A stretch of DNA of 64,000 nucleotides from Cristatella mucedo. Its lineage: Eukaryota; Bryozoa; Phylactolaemata; Cristatellidae. The position numbers and the translations under genes are program-made. Every line of letters starts with the position of its first letter. Position 1 is the first letter of the stretch. The notes under the pieces were generated by a model. It was given only the letters and a program-made list of their open reading frames with translations, was not told the DNA's origin and ran no database searches. Shown in pieces: positions 25,391-37,457 of the stretch. The stretch is taken from positions 1,397,001-1,461,000 of the forward strand of contig WPIO01000006.1 in the NCBI GenBank assembly GCA_009760855.2, read 5' to 3'.

Positions 25391-26008
25391 ACTGGTACTC
25401 TGATGAAGCTACACCTTTAATGACAAGCCAGAAAAGCGTCTTAGTTCTGCACAGTTCCAATTTTTAATCAGAACTTTTAAATGCTCTAGCCACTGTTCCC
25501 GAATAAAGAGAATTGAAATTATGTTGACGTGATTTTAGAAAACCAATAACTAGTGTGACTGTTGTATAATTGCTTAGTTGATTTGAATATGCTGGTACTA
25601 TAGCTCAATTTAGTCCAGCTTAATAATGGAAGCAATGTTACTATCCATTTTCAAGTGCTTATGGAACAGGATGCCAGGTCTTAAAATATAATTCAGAAAT
25701 AAATTCTCAGAGTTAGCAGAGAGTGATTCGTTAATCAAATTTGGTAGTAGAACGACGAAAAGTCCTAGATAAACTGAGATAGCAATATGGTTCATAACAA
25801 ATTAACATGACCATCGAAAACTGACGGCTTTTGAGACCGAGAATAAAAAATTCAAAAGATTGTTGTAATATATGTGAGAGGCTCGTAAGAGTTCCATTGC
25901 TTACCAGATTAACAAAATATCTAGCTTAAATACCAGCTGTGGCTTCAATATCTTTCTTCTAATTGTGTAGAAGTAAGAAATTTAATCTTTAGATATACCA
26001 ACTTAGAC

Positions 26009-26009
26009 G

Positions 26010-26077
<68 letters not shown>

Positions 26078-26123
26078 ATATGCCTCTCTCTTTTTCTCTC
26101 TCTATTTATCTCTGGCTCTCTCT
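26009..26123 (+). repeat. (CT)n polypyrimidine tract
   Basis: About 70 bases of CT with TTTCTC variants, continuing as degenerate pyrimidine-rich sequence. Confidence 0.95.
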
Positions 26124-26675
26124 TTTCTGCTACTGTATTCAAGCTCTAGCCCTTTCAGGATAGGAAAGGCGCATCTACTTGTTACTCATAACCGTCTGAA
26201 ATGGTCAAGTTATCATCAATCATTGATCGGACGGCCTCGCGTTTCGTCACGTCTAGCCAGTTAATGACCAAATATTGTGCATGTATTTTCTTTATTATCG
26301 CTGGGGAACTATTCTACTTTTTTCAGGGAGCAATTAAAAAATGTAGCATGTTGTCTAATAAAAAAAACATTGTGGTCATTATGTTAGCTAAGCATCTTTT
26401 GACGCCTAAGCTTGAGTGCTGATTAGCTAGGACTTCTAAAACCTGCATGCTTTATTTTTCTTTCCTAAATCAATTCTAGTTAGTTCGATATTTTAAGATC
26501 ATATATTAACTCATTTTTCATCCTAAGTGTGACACGTAAATATAAATTCCCTAACACGTATGCACTCAGTAAAAGATCTGTGAAGACCTTGTTAGACAAA
26601 TGCTTCAACTTCGTAAGAGAGCTAGCAATAGTCTCTCCTATGACCTTATGCAGTCATTTAACAGTTTTATTTTAG

Positions 26676-26837
26676 GAACCGACTACAGGCCTTGACTCTA
26701 GCACAGCCTACACGCTGATAAAAATTCTGAAGAAGCACATGAATGATACAGGGAAAATGGTGGTTGCTTCAATTCATCAGCCAAGTAGCCAGATGTTTTT
26801 CTTGTTTGACAGGGTCCTCCTGTTGTCCGACGGAATG
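26676..26837 (+). CDS. ABCG transporter exon 5: catalytic glutamate, D-loop and H-loop
   Basis: Follows the acceptor ttttattttag. It begins EPTTGLDSSTAYTLIKILKK (catalytic Glu and D-loop) and continues to VVASIHQPSSQMFFLFDRV and LLLSDGM. The H-loop histidine in SIHQPSS is present. The exon is 162 bases, 54 complete codons, phase 0 at both ends, with donor gtacgt at 26838. It is separated from exon 4 by an intron packed with LINEs and a CT tract, but the protein reads on without a break. Confidence 0.96.
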
Positions 26838-27274
26838 GTACGTCGCCTTCATAGGATCGAGGCTCACAGAGTGTTTTATTTTTTTAATTTTTGGGGCACT
26901 GCTTTACTGCGAGGTCATCATAAATATCGTAGCCGCTTTTGCCATAAAATGAATTTCAAACTACGTTATCAAAATCATTTGCCTCTGAATTAGCAGAGAG
27001 TCGAAAGTATGCGGAACTAATATAATTATCTTAATGAGTTTTATTTTATTTAAATCGTCACTTTACTTAACACATACTAATGCTACACTGTAATTTACAC
27101 ATATTTTTACCACATCTCAATGATACTGATGGATTGCTTGTGAAGAGTTATCAGTTCCTCGGAGCTAAAAATTTTAAACTTACATTCAAATACATTCTAA
27201 AAAAATGCTCTGGTTGAGCCATTAAATTTACTCGAATAGTTGATACATCTTGATCATAGGCCAAATTTAAGCTG

Positions 27275-27378
27275 CTCCCAGTTCGCAATCCAGGACCTGC
27301 GTTTGAGTCCAGAAGCAGGCAATCTTTTGCAGCCCATTGTCAGAGTCAGCTGCTAAGGCTCTTCCGCTGCTCATTATG
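27275..27378 (+). mobile_element. SINE-2 fragment
   Basis: In intron 5 of the ABCG gene. Shares CCAGGACCTGCGTTTGAGTC (B box region), GGCAATCTTTTG and GCTGCTAAGGCTCTTCCGC with the copy at 5973-6112 in reverse orientation. Confidence 0.65.
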
Positions 27379-27594
27379 AAAGCGGCTGTAAGATCATCTT
27401 ATGTTTAGTTTACTTTAATTCTCTTGTTTTCCAACTAGTTTCACAGCTTTCTTTTATACTATATCATTGTCATTCCAAAGGCTCAAACTTTAATTATGTC
27501 TATGCAATATTATTTTAGTAACTTGTGAATCCGTGATGGTGATTCCCATGTTTGATCCTATTAATATCTTAGTTGCAGAACAAAGCCAAACGCA

Positions 27595-27700
27595 GCTGCA
27601 TAGCCAAGGGGTAGTTATGGAGCATTTGCCGCCCTCCCCCCTGAGCAGAGAGGGACAGTGCCTCGGTGCTCCTTCTAGGTCATGCCAAAAGTCATACAAA
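27595..27700 (+). repeat. Short GC-rich repeat fragment
   Basis: GCATAGCCAAGGGGTAG and GCCGCCCTCCCCCC resemble the arrangement at 13853-13975. Confidence 0.35.
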
Positions 27701-28319
27701 AACTGGTGCTGGCCAAGCTTTCTTTTTTACATGAAGAGCAATATTGCTGCGACCGGCACTAACGATGACATTACGTCCTCCTTCCATTAGATGAGCAAAC
27801 GCTAAGTACGATTCCAATAAACGCTATAATTGAGCACCAGCATCATGCATTATTTGCGACTTTTGCCCCACAGCACCGAAACCTAGACCTCGCCTTTGCC
27901 TATTCAATTTGACAAATGGTTGAAATACTTGAGACGCCTTAATATAGTTCCTCGTGACAGTGTCAACACTTTGCACAAATGAAATTATTTTAAAGCTAAT
28001 GGCATTTTTCTAACATGAAATTATCTAGATTATTTCCGGGTATATGCTTTTTTTAGCGTCGTTTGCTTTTGCATGGGTGAAAATAATTGAAATCGTTGTA
28101 GCTGTGTCATGTTTGCTGCAGTTGACCCCATCTATCTTAATATATGTCTTTTGAAAATGCCGAGCTCTCGATACTGCAATGGGAACTGAGCAAGCGTTGC
28201 TGCAAATTTGCATATCCGACTTATCAGATTACAAGCTTTATAAATGCTATAATCAAGTTTATCTCTGTCTGCGACATCGCAAAGCGACGAAGACTGAGTG
28301 AGTGTAATGCAGGATATTT

Positions 28320-28765
28320 TCTATAGTGAACTTAAAGCGTACGAGGCTTTAGGTTTGCAAGTGGTAGCCAAAAAACTTTATTTCACGCGACAAAGAGAAA
28401 GTGAGAAGCATAGCTAAGTCAGAAGGGCAGAGGAGGAAGTGATTAGCAAAGAAGTAGCAGCTCAGGACAGCTGGAAGAAATGTGTCGCAGTCACGCAGTC
28501 AGCAGCAGGAAAATAAATGTTGTTGCATAAGGCTTGCGGAAGTAAGCTCTACAGTCTAGGACCTGCAGTGCGAAAGCTTATGTAACCAACCTTCTTTAAG
28601 TTTAAAAAAAGAAACGTTTCATTTATTTTTCCTAAAAGACCAGAGGGCACAAGAAGGCTGAAGCTGGTTCAGCAGTTCAGATGGTCAGCCAAGCCACGGC
28701 ATACCTTGTCTGTCAATTTGAAAATTTTGCTCTGTATCCGTTTATCAATCGAGAGCCATTGAAGT
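28320..28765 (-). mobile_element. LINE-B fragment, decayed
   Basis: - strand match to the LINE-B C-terminal coding region and 3' UTR (TCTAGGACCTGCAG and flanks in + orientation), lacking the last 60 bases and tail. Sits about 190 bases before ABCG exon 6. Confidence 0.75.
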
Positions 28766-28959
28766 ACAATCAAGGTGACCATAGCTTCAGCGCTGAAGAG
28801 AAATATCTCTTTTTGTTCTCGAAATTTGTATCCTCTACGCAAATTGTAAGAGAAAGGTTTTATTTGTGACTCTCTAAATTCAACAGACTCCTGACTAACT
28901 GAAATACAATTGCTATTATGATGGCGTAATAAGCTAACTCTCTGCAGATCTATTTTTAG

Positions 28960-29053
28960 GTCGCCTACTTTGGCTCTTGCTCCGACATTCTGGCATACTT
29001 TGGAGGCTTCGGAATTCGCAACAGACCCAACTTTAATCCGGCCGATTTCATTC
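28960..29053 (+). CDS. ABCG transporter exon 6: end of nucleotide-binding domain
   Basis: Follows the acceptor tatttttag. It encodes VAYFGSCSDILAYFGGFGIR and then NRPNFNPADFI. The NPADF motif is the conserved close of the ABCG nucleotide-binding domain, before the variable linker. The exon is 94 bases, phase 0 in and phase 1 out, with donor gtgagt at 29054. LINE-B fragments lie about 190 bases upstream and 250 bases downstream. Confidence 0.93.
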
Positions 29054-29304
29054 GTGAGTATGCTGTGCGATTACTCCTGCAGCAGCAGCTTGTAGACTCG
29101 TTATGGAGTAAATCCACTCATGTCAGTTTCAAACTTGTTCGGACGCTGGTAATTCATATTTTCATGTGAAGTGGAGACCGTCAAAAAGGAATCAACGAAA
29201 ACGATAGTCATGGAGGCAGCCAGGAATGCCGCCGAGTGAGTAAGGCCCCAGCAGCAGCAGCGCTTGTCGAGCGCCATGCTCCTGCGCTGCTGCTTGGGAT
29301 TACG

Positions 29305-29910
29305 CAACTAGGCCACTGGCTATGAATATGGCTGCAAGGCTAGTTTTCAAGTCCCAGAGGTTTGACCATGTGTCTCCTTTGCTGAAAGAGCTAAGATGGC
29401 TGCCGGTCGATTAACGGATGCAATGCAATGTTCTTACGCTGACCCACAAGGCCCACAACGGCTTTGATCCCCAATACCTAGCTGAACTGTTGCACCAGTT
29501 TCAGCATCCTCGCGCCCTCAGGTCCTGTATGGAAAATAAATTATCTGCTCCATTCCTCCGCTTAAAGACCTCTAGCGACAGAAGCTTTAGCTTTGCATGT
29601 CTTAGACTGTGGAACTCACTTCCAAGATTCTTACGCAAGGAACGACAACTTCTCTTCTGCGGCCGACTATGGCTCATCCTTTTCAGTAGTCCTGATTGCT
29701 ACTTCCACTCTACTCACTACCTCAACTGCTCTCATGATCAGCTATGCTTCTCAATTTATCTTTGTTGCGTGAGAAGAAATCTATTGGCTACCGAATGCCT
29801 TCTGAAAGCCGCTTAGGCTGTGAGTGGGCTAGACAAAACTGTCCTGCGTAACACCCAAATAGTCTTTATAACTTTGTGGAGCTACAGATGGAGAAACATT
29901 TAATTTGACA
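29305..29910 (+). mobile_element. LINE-B 3' half
   Basis: Encodes MNMAARLVFKSQRFDHVSPL in a broken frame, then the frame 29418-29816 (LTHKAHNGFDPQYLAELLHQ, LWNSLPRFL). Ends GCTACAGATGGAGAAACATT without a repeat tail. 5'-truncated. Confidence 0.85.
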
Positions 29911-30117
29911 TCCATCAGAACTTGGCAGTAGGCATGTGAGATCCTGTAATAATTCATCATTTCTCCATGGGCTCGAGCGTTCTGGTCTGATAGTGCAGGC
30001 AGTCACAGTTTGTACTATTAGCCTTATTAGTTTGACTCTTACCAAAAAACGGGCAGAGAGACGACGGTCGATGTTGCTCTACAAGCCAGCGGTATTTTGA
30101 CCTGATATAACTGCTTG

Positions 30118-30178
30118 GCCTATACTCTCCTGCGTAAAACCTGCATAGTTTTTGTGGCTTTGTACATTACACTAAATT
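30118..30178 (+). mobile_element. LINE-B terminal scrap
   Basis: CTCTCCTGCGTAAAACCTGC followed by GTTTTTGTGGCTTTG and ACATTACA matches the extreme 3' end of LINE-B. Confidence 0.55.
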
Positions 30179-30884
30179 ATTCGGCGCCAACTAAATAATA
30201 CATCAGTGTAAATGCTCATGAACACAATCACAAAATCTTAGTTTGGTAGCGACACCGTGTAAGAATAGTTTAATTCCTGAGCCCTGCGTGGTGACCGCTA
30301 GCTTTTCACTGCCGCCTTAGTGACCGCTGTAGATCACTTCGTTTACAAAGAGTAGCATCTAGATTTACAGTAGCTTAACTTTTACGTTTAGTTTAAAGAG
30401 AATTTAATGGAGATTACTCCGATGAAGTCTCATTTCATATGCTGGAACGAACTCTTTGAACTTTCACCAGAGTCCTGAAACTTTCCTCAAGTTCGTGAAA
30501 GGACATGATGTCACTAATGGTCACGAACAGATAATAGCTTATCATTATATAATCATGTGAATAATTTGCATGAAGAATGCTGCAAGCAGTTTACTTTTGA
30601 GCTTGTTTTACTTTATTGCACGTTTCTTTATCTCAGCCACAAATCTTGAACTCATTAAAGACAATGGCAGGACTTGATTTCGTTAGTTGCGTTCTATCTT
30701 TAATCACATTATAAATCTTTAGGCTTATAAATTGCTGGGATATCAATTGCAAAAGTGGCTAGTAAAGCGCAAAATCTTTTTGCACGCAAACTCATTTAGG
30801 AGCAGTAAAGCCAATATTCTCAATACATGCGCTTTAGGAAGTCCTAACGGCTATTTTTTTGTGCTCTCGAAACATTTTTTCCCA

Positions 30885-31865
30885 TTCTGAGTAGTTTCTT
30901 GATGGCTCAAACATTACTAAATATTGATAAATTTATAAAATACTGCTCATAGGACACCCTAAGCGTCTGCCTGCATTAAAAGGCTTTGCTCTTCTCATAG
31001 GTGATGCTGTTGTGCGACCATCACCACGTGCTCGAAATTTAGCAGTCGTTTTCAACAGCAGCTTAAATTTTGAAAGCTTCATTCAGAAGACTGCTTCTAC
31101 AGCTAGCCATCACGTCCGATCCCTATCCAAGATTATGAGCTATATTCCAGAGTGGCTTGCCAATAATTTAACTAGCTCCTTAGTTCTATCTCGGCTTGAT
31201 TATTGTAATTCCCATTTGGCATAGCGACCAAAGAAAGCAACTAGACCACTGCAGCTGGCCATGAATATGGCTGCAAGGCTAGTCTTCAAGTCCAAGAAGT
31301 TTGAGCACGTGTCTCCTTTGCTAACTGAGCTAGGGTGGATGCTGGTTGAGCAATGGATACAAAGCAAAGTTCTTGACCTCGCTGACCCACAAGGCCGCCA
31401 CGGCTTGGCTCCTTCGTACCTAGCTGAACTGCTGCACCAGTTTCAGCCTATTCGCACCCTCAGGTCCTGTATGGACAATAAATTAGCTGTTTTATTCCTC
31501 CGCTTAAAGATCGTTGGCGACAGAAGCTTTAGCTCTGCAGATCCTAGACTGAGATCCTAGACAGTGGAACTCGCTTTCACAATTTTTATGCAATGACAAC
31601 TACTCTCCTGCTGCCTACTCTGGCTCATCATTTTCAGCGGTCCTGAGCTGCTACTACCAAGCTATTCACTACGTCAACGGTTTTCCTGACTCTGTTATGC
31701 TTCCTACTTTCTCTTTATTGCGTGAGACGAAGTGTGTTGGCTACCGAATGCGTACCTAAAGCCGTTTAGGCTGTGAGTGGGCTATAAAAACTCTCCTGGG
31801 TAGCACCCACATAGTCTTTATGGCTTTGTGGGGTTACAGACGCAGATAGATAACATAACATTACG
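30885..31865 (+). mobile_element. LINE-B copy, 1 kb
   Basis: Begins in the region after the reverse-transcriptase catalytic site (TGCTCATAGGACACCCTAAG), then frames 31012-31224 and 31261-31560 (SYIPEWLANNLTSSLVLSRL, DYCNS; MNMAARLVFKSKKFEHVSPL). A stop near 31222 and a shift near 31550 break it. Terminal stem-loop preserved with a G.U pair. Confidence 0.88.
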
Positions 31866-33202
31866 TGTTGGTACATTTATTCATGTCAGACGTTTTTGTC
31901 ATTTTATCAACACTGTCACAAATTTATATTTTGTATTTTCTATTTGGTTATTAAGTATTGTTTCGAAATTGTTCACAGTGCTAAAGCAAGAATCAACTTG
32001 TATTACCCACTTTTACTGACTTTTTTCTGAGCGCGCGAAAATGATAAACTTATAATTTAGCCTTTTCTCTAACCCTGTACATACAATTAATGACTAAAGC
32101 CTTACTTTAAATTAAAAAATCACATGCTTTGCTTGAAATTTATTAGTTTTTCATGGGCTACCACACTGTTGAGTCTTATTTATTTGTGAATTTATTTAGA
32201 TCTTCATACCCACATATAGCAGTTCGGTATTTGATTTATCTACTTTTATTGGTAACCACCAAATACGATAGTCATTGAACGTTAGTGATCCTTTATTTCT
32301 TCTGTAAATAAATCATCTCTAATACTTAAGCCTTTCATGTTAATATCTCACTAGTGTTAAGCAAGTCTCATTGATATATGAGCCCAAGCCCTCGATTTTA
32401 CAAGATTTTGAGCGCCGAAGTTATTACATCTCAGCATATTCTTAGTACAAAATCAAAAGGCTGAACGCATCTGGCAGATGTATTCCCGAAATACCAAGAC
32501 CGTGTCAAATGGTATTCCTAGACAGAGTGCGCTGCTATTGGTAAGGCGTGAAAATAGCACTGCCGCATGCCTGAGGGCAATTGGCACAAAGGCTGGGTAC
32601 TTAATTTGACCACAGTGAAAATCGCAAAAACTCTGGTAGGTGTGGCGAAAACAATGGTCGCTCAGAACCGCATGCTCAAAATAGTTTAACCAGTGCTGCA
32701 ATAAGCAAACTGTGGGGGAGCTGATTTCTTGTCCTATTTACTACTTTGCAAGTTTATTTATATGCAGGATGGAACTACGGTATAGAAAAGTCGAGAACTT
32801 TTGTATAATATGATGTCAGCTAGAACTTAATCACCATTAAAGCAACTGCTTGTTTAGTGCAATGGGTCTTTCTAAGCTAAGGTTATTTCTAGAGTAATGC
32901 ACCTTCTATCCCCGTTCTTTATGAATCTTCATCGAAGGTCATGCTACCTCAGCAAAGGAAACACGGCGACTTGATAAGTGATCTTGTCTACTCGTGACAA
33001 AGCTTAATCTCAAGCTCTTGTGTGCGCTGATACATTGGAACTTGGAGACGGACGGTTTTTTAAACCCGTCAAGTTTGGCTGTACTTCTTTCCCATTGCAA
33101 AATATCAGGGTCAAGGTTATTTAGGGTCAAGGTTATTTAGGGAGTCTTTAAAATATAGCATAGCGTGGAGACCTGTAATTAGTCATCCTTTTAGAATGAA
33201 GG

Positions 33203-33599
<397 letters not shown>

Positions 33600-33969
33600 G
33601 GTAATGTTATCGCCAGCACGTTCTAGAACTTCATTTTTAAACCGGCACTCACAGCTCTAGCTGAGCTTTGATCTTTTGTTGCCTTCCAGCTCTTTTAACA
33701 CTACTCACTTCTATACGACCTGCAATGCTAACTGTATTACTTGAATGCCAGCAAACTTTCTCAAATTGAATGATATAAAAACCTATATCCAAATTGTGGT
33801 AAAATTGAGTGTCCCATAGAAATGGAATGCATGTCCTTCGAACTAAGCTTGGCCAGTATATCTTTCAAAGTGATCGCCCTTTATATTCGGATGCCCTGAT
33901 CCATGAGGATCTTTTACTATATTGACGCATATATATTTCTCGATACTCGCGTCGGCTCTACATTCAGCA

Positions 33970-34368
33970 ATTTAAATTGCAACAACTTCCTTTGGAGACC
34001 CTGCATTTAGTTCCTATCCTCCCGAAGCCTGGAACTCCCTCCCGACTTGCATCAGAACATCCCCCGACTTGACCACATTTAAAAAGAACTTAAAAACACA
34101 CCTATTTAGAACTGCATTTAGTGGGTCCCTGTGATTCGTCCTTGATGTCTTATGCGTACTGATACCGTGCATGCTGCCACTAACCACAAATGCATGCTGA
34201 CCCTGTGCATGTCACCCCTAACCATGTTATTCATGTTGTTAGTTTATCAAGCATGATACTATTCACCATTCAATTGCATTTCCCTTTGCAGCAAATGTAG
34301 AGCGCCTAGAAAGAGATTGAGTTCTCTGAGGGCGCTTTATCTGGTGCATTACTATTGTTATTATTAAC
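33970..34368 (+). mobile_element. LINE-A 3' end
   Basis: Encodes WNSLPTCIRTSPDLTTFKKN and SGSL, then the typical 3' UTR with stem-loop (GAGCGCC...GGCGCTTT) and ATT tail. Severely 5'-truncated. Confidence 0.88.
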
Positions 34369-34479
34369 TCGGGCCCACCAAAGATTAGTATACTGTGGTA
34401 TAGCTGGTCTGTAAGCTAGATACATACCTTTTAGACTTACCTAACTCAATACTGGTTGTTTCAATTATTATGGCCTTCA

Positions 34480-34900
34480 AGTCATTGCAAAACTACGTAG
34501 CTAGTTTGACTATCGTGGCCGTCACAACAGCCACATTACACCACTTCTTAACAATCTGCACTGGCTGCCGATAAAGCAACATGTTCACATTAAGTATCTT
34601 TCGTGTACTTTTAGTTCCCTATATTCTATTGTATCAGAATATACATCTGAACTATTTTTAACCCGGCATCGCATTGAACCACTGCCTGGTCTGACGCAAG
34701 TTGTACATTCTTGTGTTAAAGCAACTTCAAATCATTCGCATACCCTGACTTCAGTTAATATGCTTTCAAAACTGGAAAGTCACTCCTGAATGACGTCACA
34801 GTTCACCCTGACTGAACAAAATTTTTAATGAATCTAAAAATCACCTGGCCTTGCACAATACCTAAGATTGTGGTGAATCTTTTTCTCTGATATTAGGGCT
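34480..34900 (+). mobile_element. LINE-A relative, old and decayed
   Basis: CACATTACACCACTTCTTAA and CTGCACTGGCTGCCGATAAA correspond to the LINE-A segment encoding HITPLL-DLHWLP. Many indels. Confidence 0.55.
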
Positions 34901-35138
34901 CACACAGTGAATTATTTTATAAACCCACGGACATGGTATTTTTGCAGCATACATAATAGCCTATGAGTATATTTAGTTCTCTTGTAGGACATACAGATTC
35001 ATTACTGTTATTATTCTGAGCTAGCAACAAATTCGCATCAAATACGGCCTGATTTAAAAAAATTCTAGCTCTTGGTAATGGGTCTGCAGCTTACCATCAA
35101 AACGTCTTCATGCTGAGTTGTCTGAGTTAGGGGCTGAT

Positions 35139-35985
35139 TAAAAGGGATGTAATGTAATGTATCTCCATCTGTTACTCCACAAAGCCGTAAAGACTATGTG
35201 GCTGTTACGCAGGAAAATTGTGTATAGCGAGCGCACATCCTCAGTGGCTTTCGGCACGCATTCGATAGCCAACAGACTTCTTCTCAACAAAGGGAAATTG
35301 GGAAGCATAGCAGAGTCAGGAGAACAGTTGAGGTAAATGAGTAGCCTGGAAGTAGCAGCTAATGACCGCTGAAAAGGATGAGCCCTAGTCGGCAGCAGGA
35401 AAGTAGTGGTCGTTGCGTAAGAGTTGTGGAAGCGATCTCCACAGTCTAGGACCTGCAGAGCTAAAGCTTCTGTCGCCAACAGTTTTTAAGTGGAGGAATA
35501 AAACAGCTAATTTATTGCGCATACAGAACCCAAGGGCAAAAAGAGGCTGAAACTGGTGCAGCAGCTCAGCTAGTTTTTGAGGACCCAAGCCATTGTGGGC
35601 TTTGTGGGTCAGCGTAAGAACTTTGCTATGTTTCCGTTGATCAACCAGCATCCACCTTGGCTCAGTTAGCAAAGGAGACACGTGCTCAAACCTTTGGGAC
35701 TTGAAGACTCGCCTTGCAGCCATATTCATGGCCAGCTGCAGTGGCCTAGTTTCTTTCTTTGGTGGCCCAGCCAATAGGGAATTACAATAATCAAGCCGAG
35801 ACAGAACTAAGGAGCTAGTTAAATTCTTTGCAATCCACTGTGGAAGATAGCTCATAATCTTGGATAGGGATCGGACGAGATGGCTAGCTGTAGAACCAGT
35901 CTACTGAATGAAGCTTTTAAAATTTAGGCAGCTGTCGAAAACGATACCTAAATTTCAAGCACGTGGTGATGGTTTCTCACGGGAT
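35139..35985 (-). mobile_element. LINE-B copy with (ACATT)2 tail
   Basis: - strand frames 35385-35855 (SYLPQWIAKNLTSSLVLSRL, DYCNSLLAGPPKKETRPLQL, MNMAARRVFKSQRFEHVSPL) and 35138-35479 cover the C-terminal third and 3' UTR. One frameshift near 35400. Just upstream of ABCG exon 7, in antisense. Confidence 0.88.
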
Positions 35986-36075
35986 TTAGGCTGATAGCTT
36001 TTAGAAATGCTTCTTAAGAAATGGATTCAGCCTTATATCCATCCATGTGATGCTGTAACATTTTTTGCATTGCAG

Positions 36076-36134
36076 GAGCTCCAGAAAACCTCCAAACAAG
36101 CGAGTATGGGAAGTTTCTACCGTCATGGATCCGA
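36076..36134 (+). CDS. ABCG transporter exon 7 (probable): linker
   Basis: A 59-base exon between acceptor ttgcattgcag and donor gtaagt (36135). It encodes (R)APENLQTSEYGKFLPSWIR. It enters in phase 1, exactly as exon 6 leaves, and exits in phase 0. The sequence lies in the poorly conserved linker between the ATPase and membrane domains, so the call rests on splice sites, phase and position rather than similarity. Reading past the donor hits a stop within a few codons. Confidence 0.65.
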
Positions 36135-36526
36135 GTAAGTCGTCTGTAGGTATATCACTACGGAGCAGCTTTGGCAGAAAGATCTGGGTCATCTGGGCCT
36201 GTGACTGGGCCTGCGACAGCAGGAGCTGGAGTTGGTCTGCTAACTTAGCAAAGTCACTGAGTCACTTATTAAAACGAGTAGATTACGCAAAAACTTGTGT
36301 AAGACTAATATTGTATGTGCAAGACTTGCTGAGCAGTGAGATCGGAGGAAGTAGGGATGTTTAAAACGACCTGTTTGCCTTTCAGTGCGTTATGTGAAGT
36401 CTTCTCATTATAATGGATTAACGGATGACCGCAGCTGTTTCAAGCATAAAGCCATTGACTTAGCTTGTGATACATTGTGCACTGCATGAGAAACTTCATG
36501 TGCTTCATGTGGATAAAATGAGATAG

Positions 36527-36715
36527 TAATATTATTATAATATATTATTATTATATAATTTAATTTAATTTAATTAATTAATATAAATTAATTTAAATAA
36601 TATATATTAATAATTGTATATAAATTTATTATATTATAATAAACTTATATTTAATATATATTAATATAAATAATTATTACATAATTAAATACATAATTGC
36701 AAATGCATATAAACA
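36527..36715. repeat. AT-only low-complexity tract
   Basis: Nearly pure A/T (TTAAT, ATTATT and TAATATA units). It adjoins the 3' end of a SINE-1 copy and may be an expanded SINE tail. Confidence 0.8.
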
Positions 36716-36737
36716 AAATGCATCATCCGTTTATATA

Positions 36738-36882
36738 GCAACCTAAGAGAACCTGATCAAGATTCTGGTGTTTCACCTAAGCCACTGGGCTCGAGCCCAC
36801 AATGGCGGTCATTAAATGCATTCACCTTGACCTCGTTTATCTAAGTTGAGCACCTTAACCTCTCTGCCAAACCAGAGCGGCA
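36738..36882 (-). mobile_element. SINE-1 copy (tRNA-derived)
   Basis: - strand head GCCGCTCTGGTTTGG, A box GGCAGAGAGGTTAAGGTGC, B box GTGGGCTCGAGCCC, then a LINE-derived tail ending GGTTCTCTTAGG. In ABCG intron 7. Confidence 0.78.
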
Positions 36883-37104
36883 TTGTTAGCGAATACAGTT
36901 ACGCGCATTGCCATCTGACTTGTTTAGTATTTGTGCCTACCAAATCTGGCCTCGTGCTGCTAAAGAAAATTATACGCTTGAATTTTCGCTTAGTTATATA
37001 TTTAATGTGGACCGGATTACTAGAAAATGATTCCGGTCTTTTTAGGGAGCCGCAAAAACGCACTGAGTCGCACTTCACTCGTAGAAGAATTCCACTTCTC
37101 ACAG

Positions 37105-37296
37105 AATGAAGCGAAGTGGCCAACTGGCTTCCTCACTCAAACTATAGTGCTGACGCGTAGAAATTTTAAGGAGGCTGTACATAGGATACTGGCATGGCCG
37201 ACAGCAGCTACGATACTCGTCGTGTCCTTCTTCTACGGAACACTATCATTTCAGCTCGCATCCACGGAGGAAGCGATATCAGATCGCCTAGGCTCC
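37105..37296 (+). CDS. ABCG transporter exon 8: linker end and membrane segment 1
   Basis: Encodes NEAKWPTGFLTQTIVLTRRN (linker and connecting helix), then FKEAVHRILAWPTAATILVV and SFFYGTLSFQL, the first membrane segment. It ends RLGS in phase 0 at the donor gtaagc (37297). The start is uncertain. Acceptor cttctcacag (exon from 37105) fits the phase of exon 7. Acceptor tctttttag (exon from 37046) would add about 20 codons but needs an extra, unseen upstream exon. Confidence 0.88.
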
Positions 37297-37399
37297 GTAA
37301 GCTTCACGAAAAAAACTAATTTGGACTCGTGTCTGTTACGTGCATCCATGTTGCTCTAGTTCTCTTCATGCAGCTTACGAACATGTGTTTGCTTTACAG

Positions 37400-37457
37400 T
37401 TGTTCTTCTTGAATTTAAACTTGGCTTTTCGATGCTCCTTTGAGGCGATGCTATCAC
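37400..37457 (+). CDS. ABCG transporter exon 9: membrane segment 2
   Basis: A 58-base exon after acceptor gctttacag and a 103-base intron. It encodes LFFLNLNLAFRCSFEAMLS, matching the ABCG second membrane segment (LFF...F...), phase 0 in, phase 1 out, with donor gtaagt at 37458. It is only recognisable because exons 8 and 10 frame it. Confidence 0.85.
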
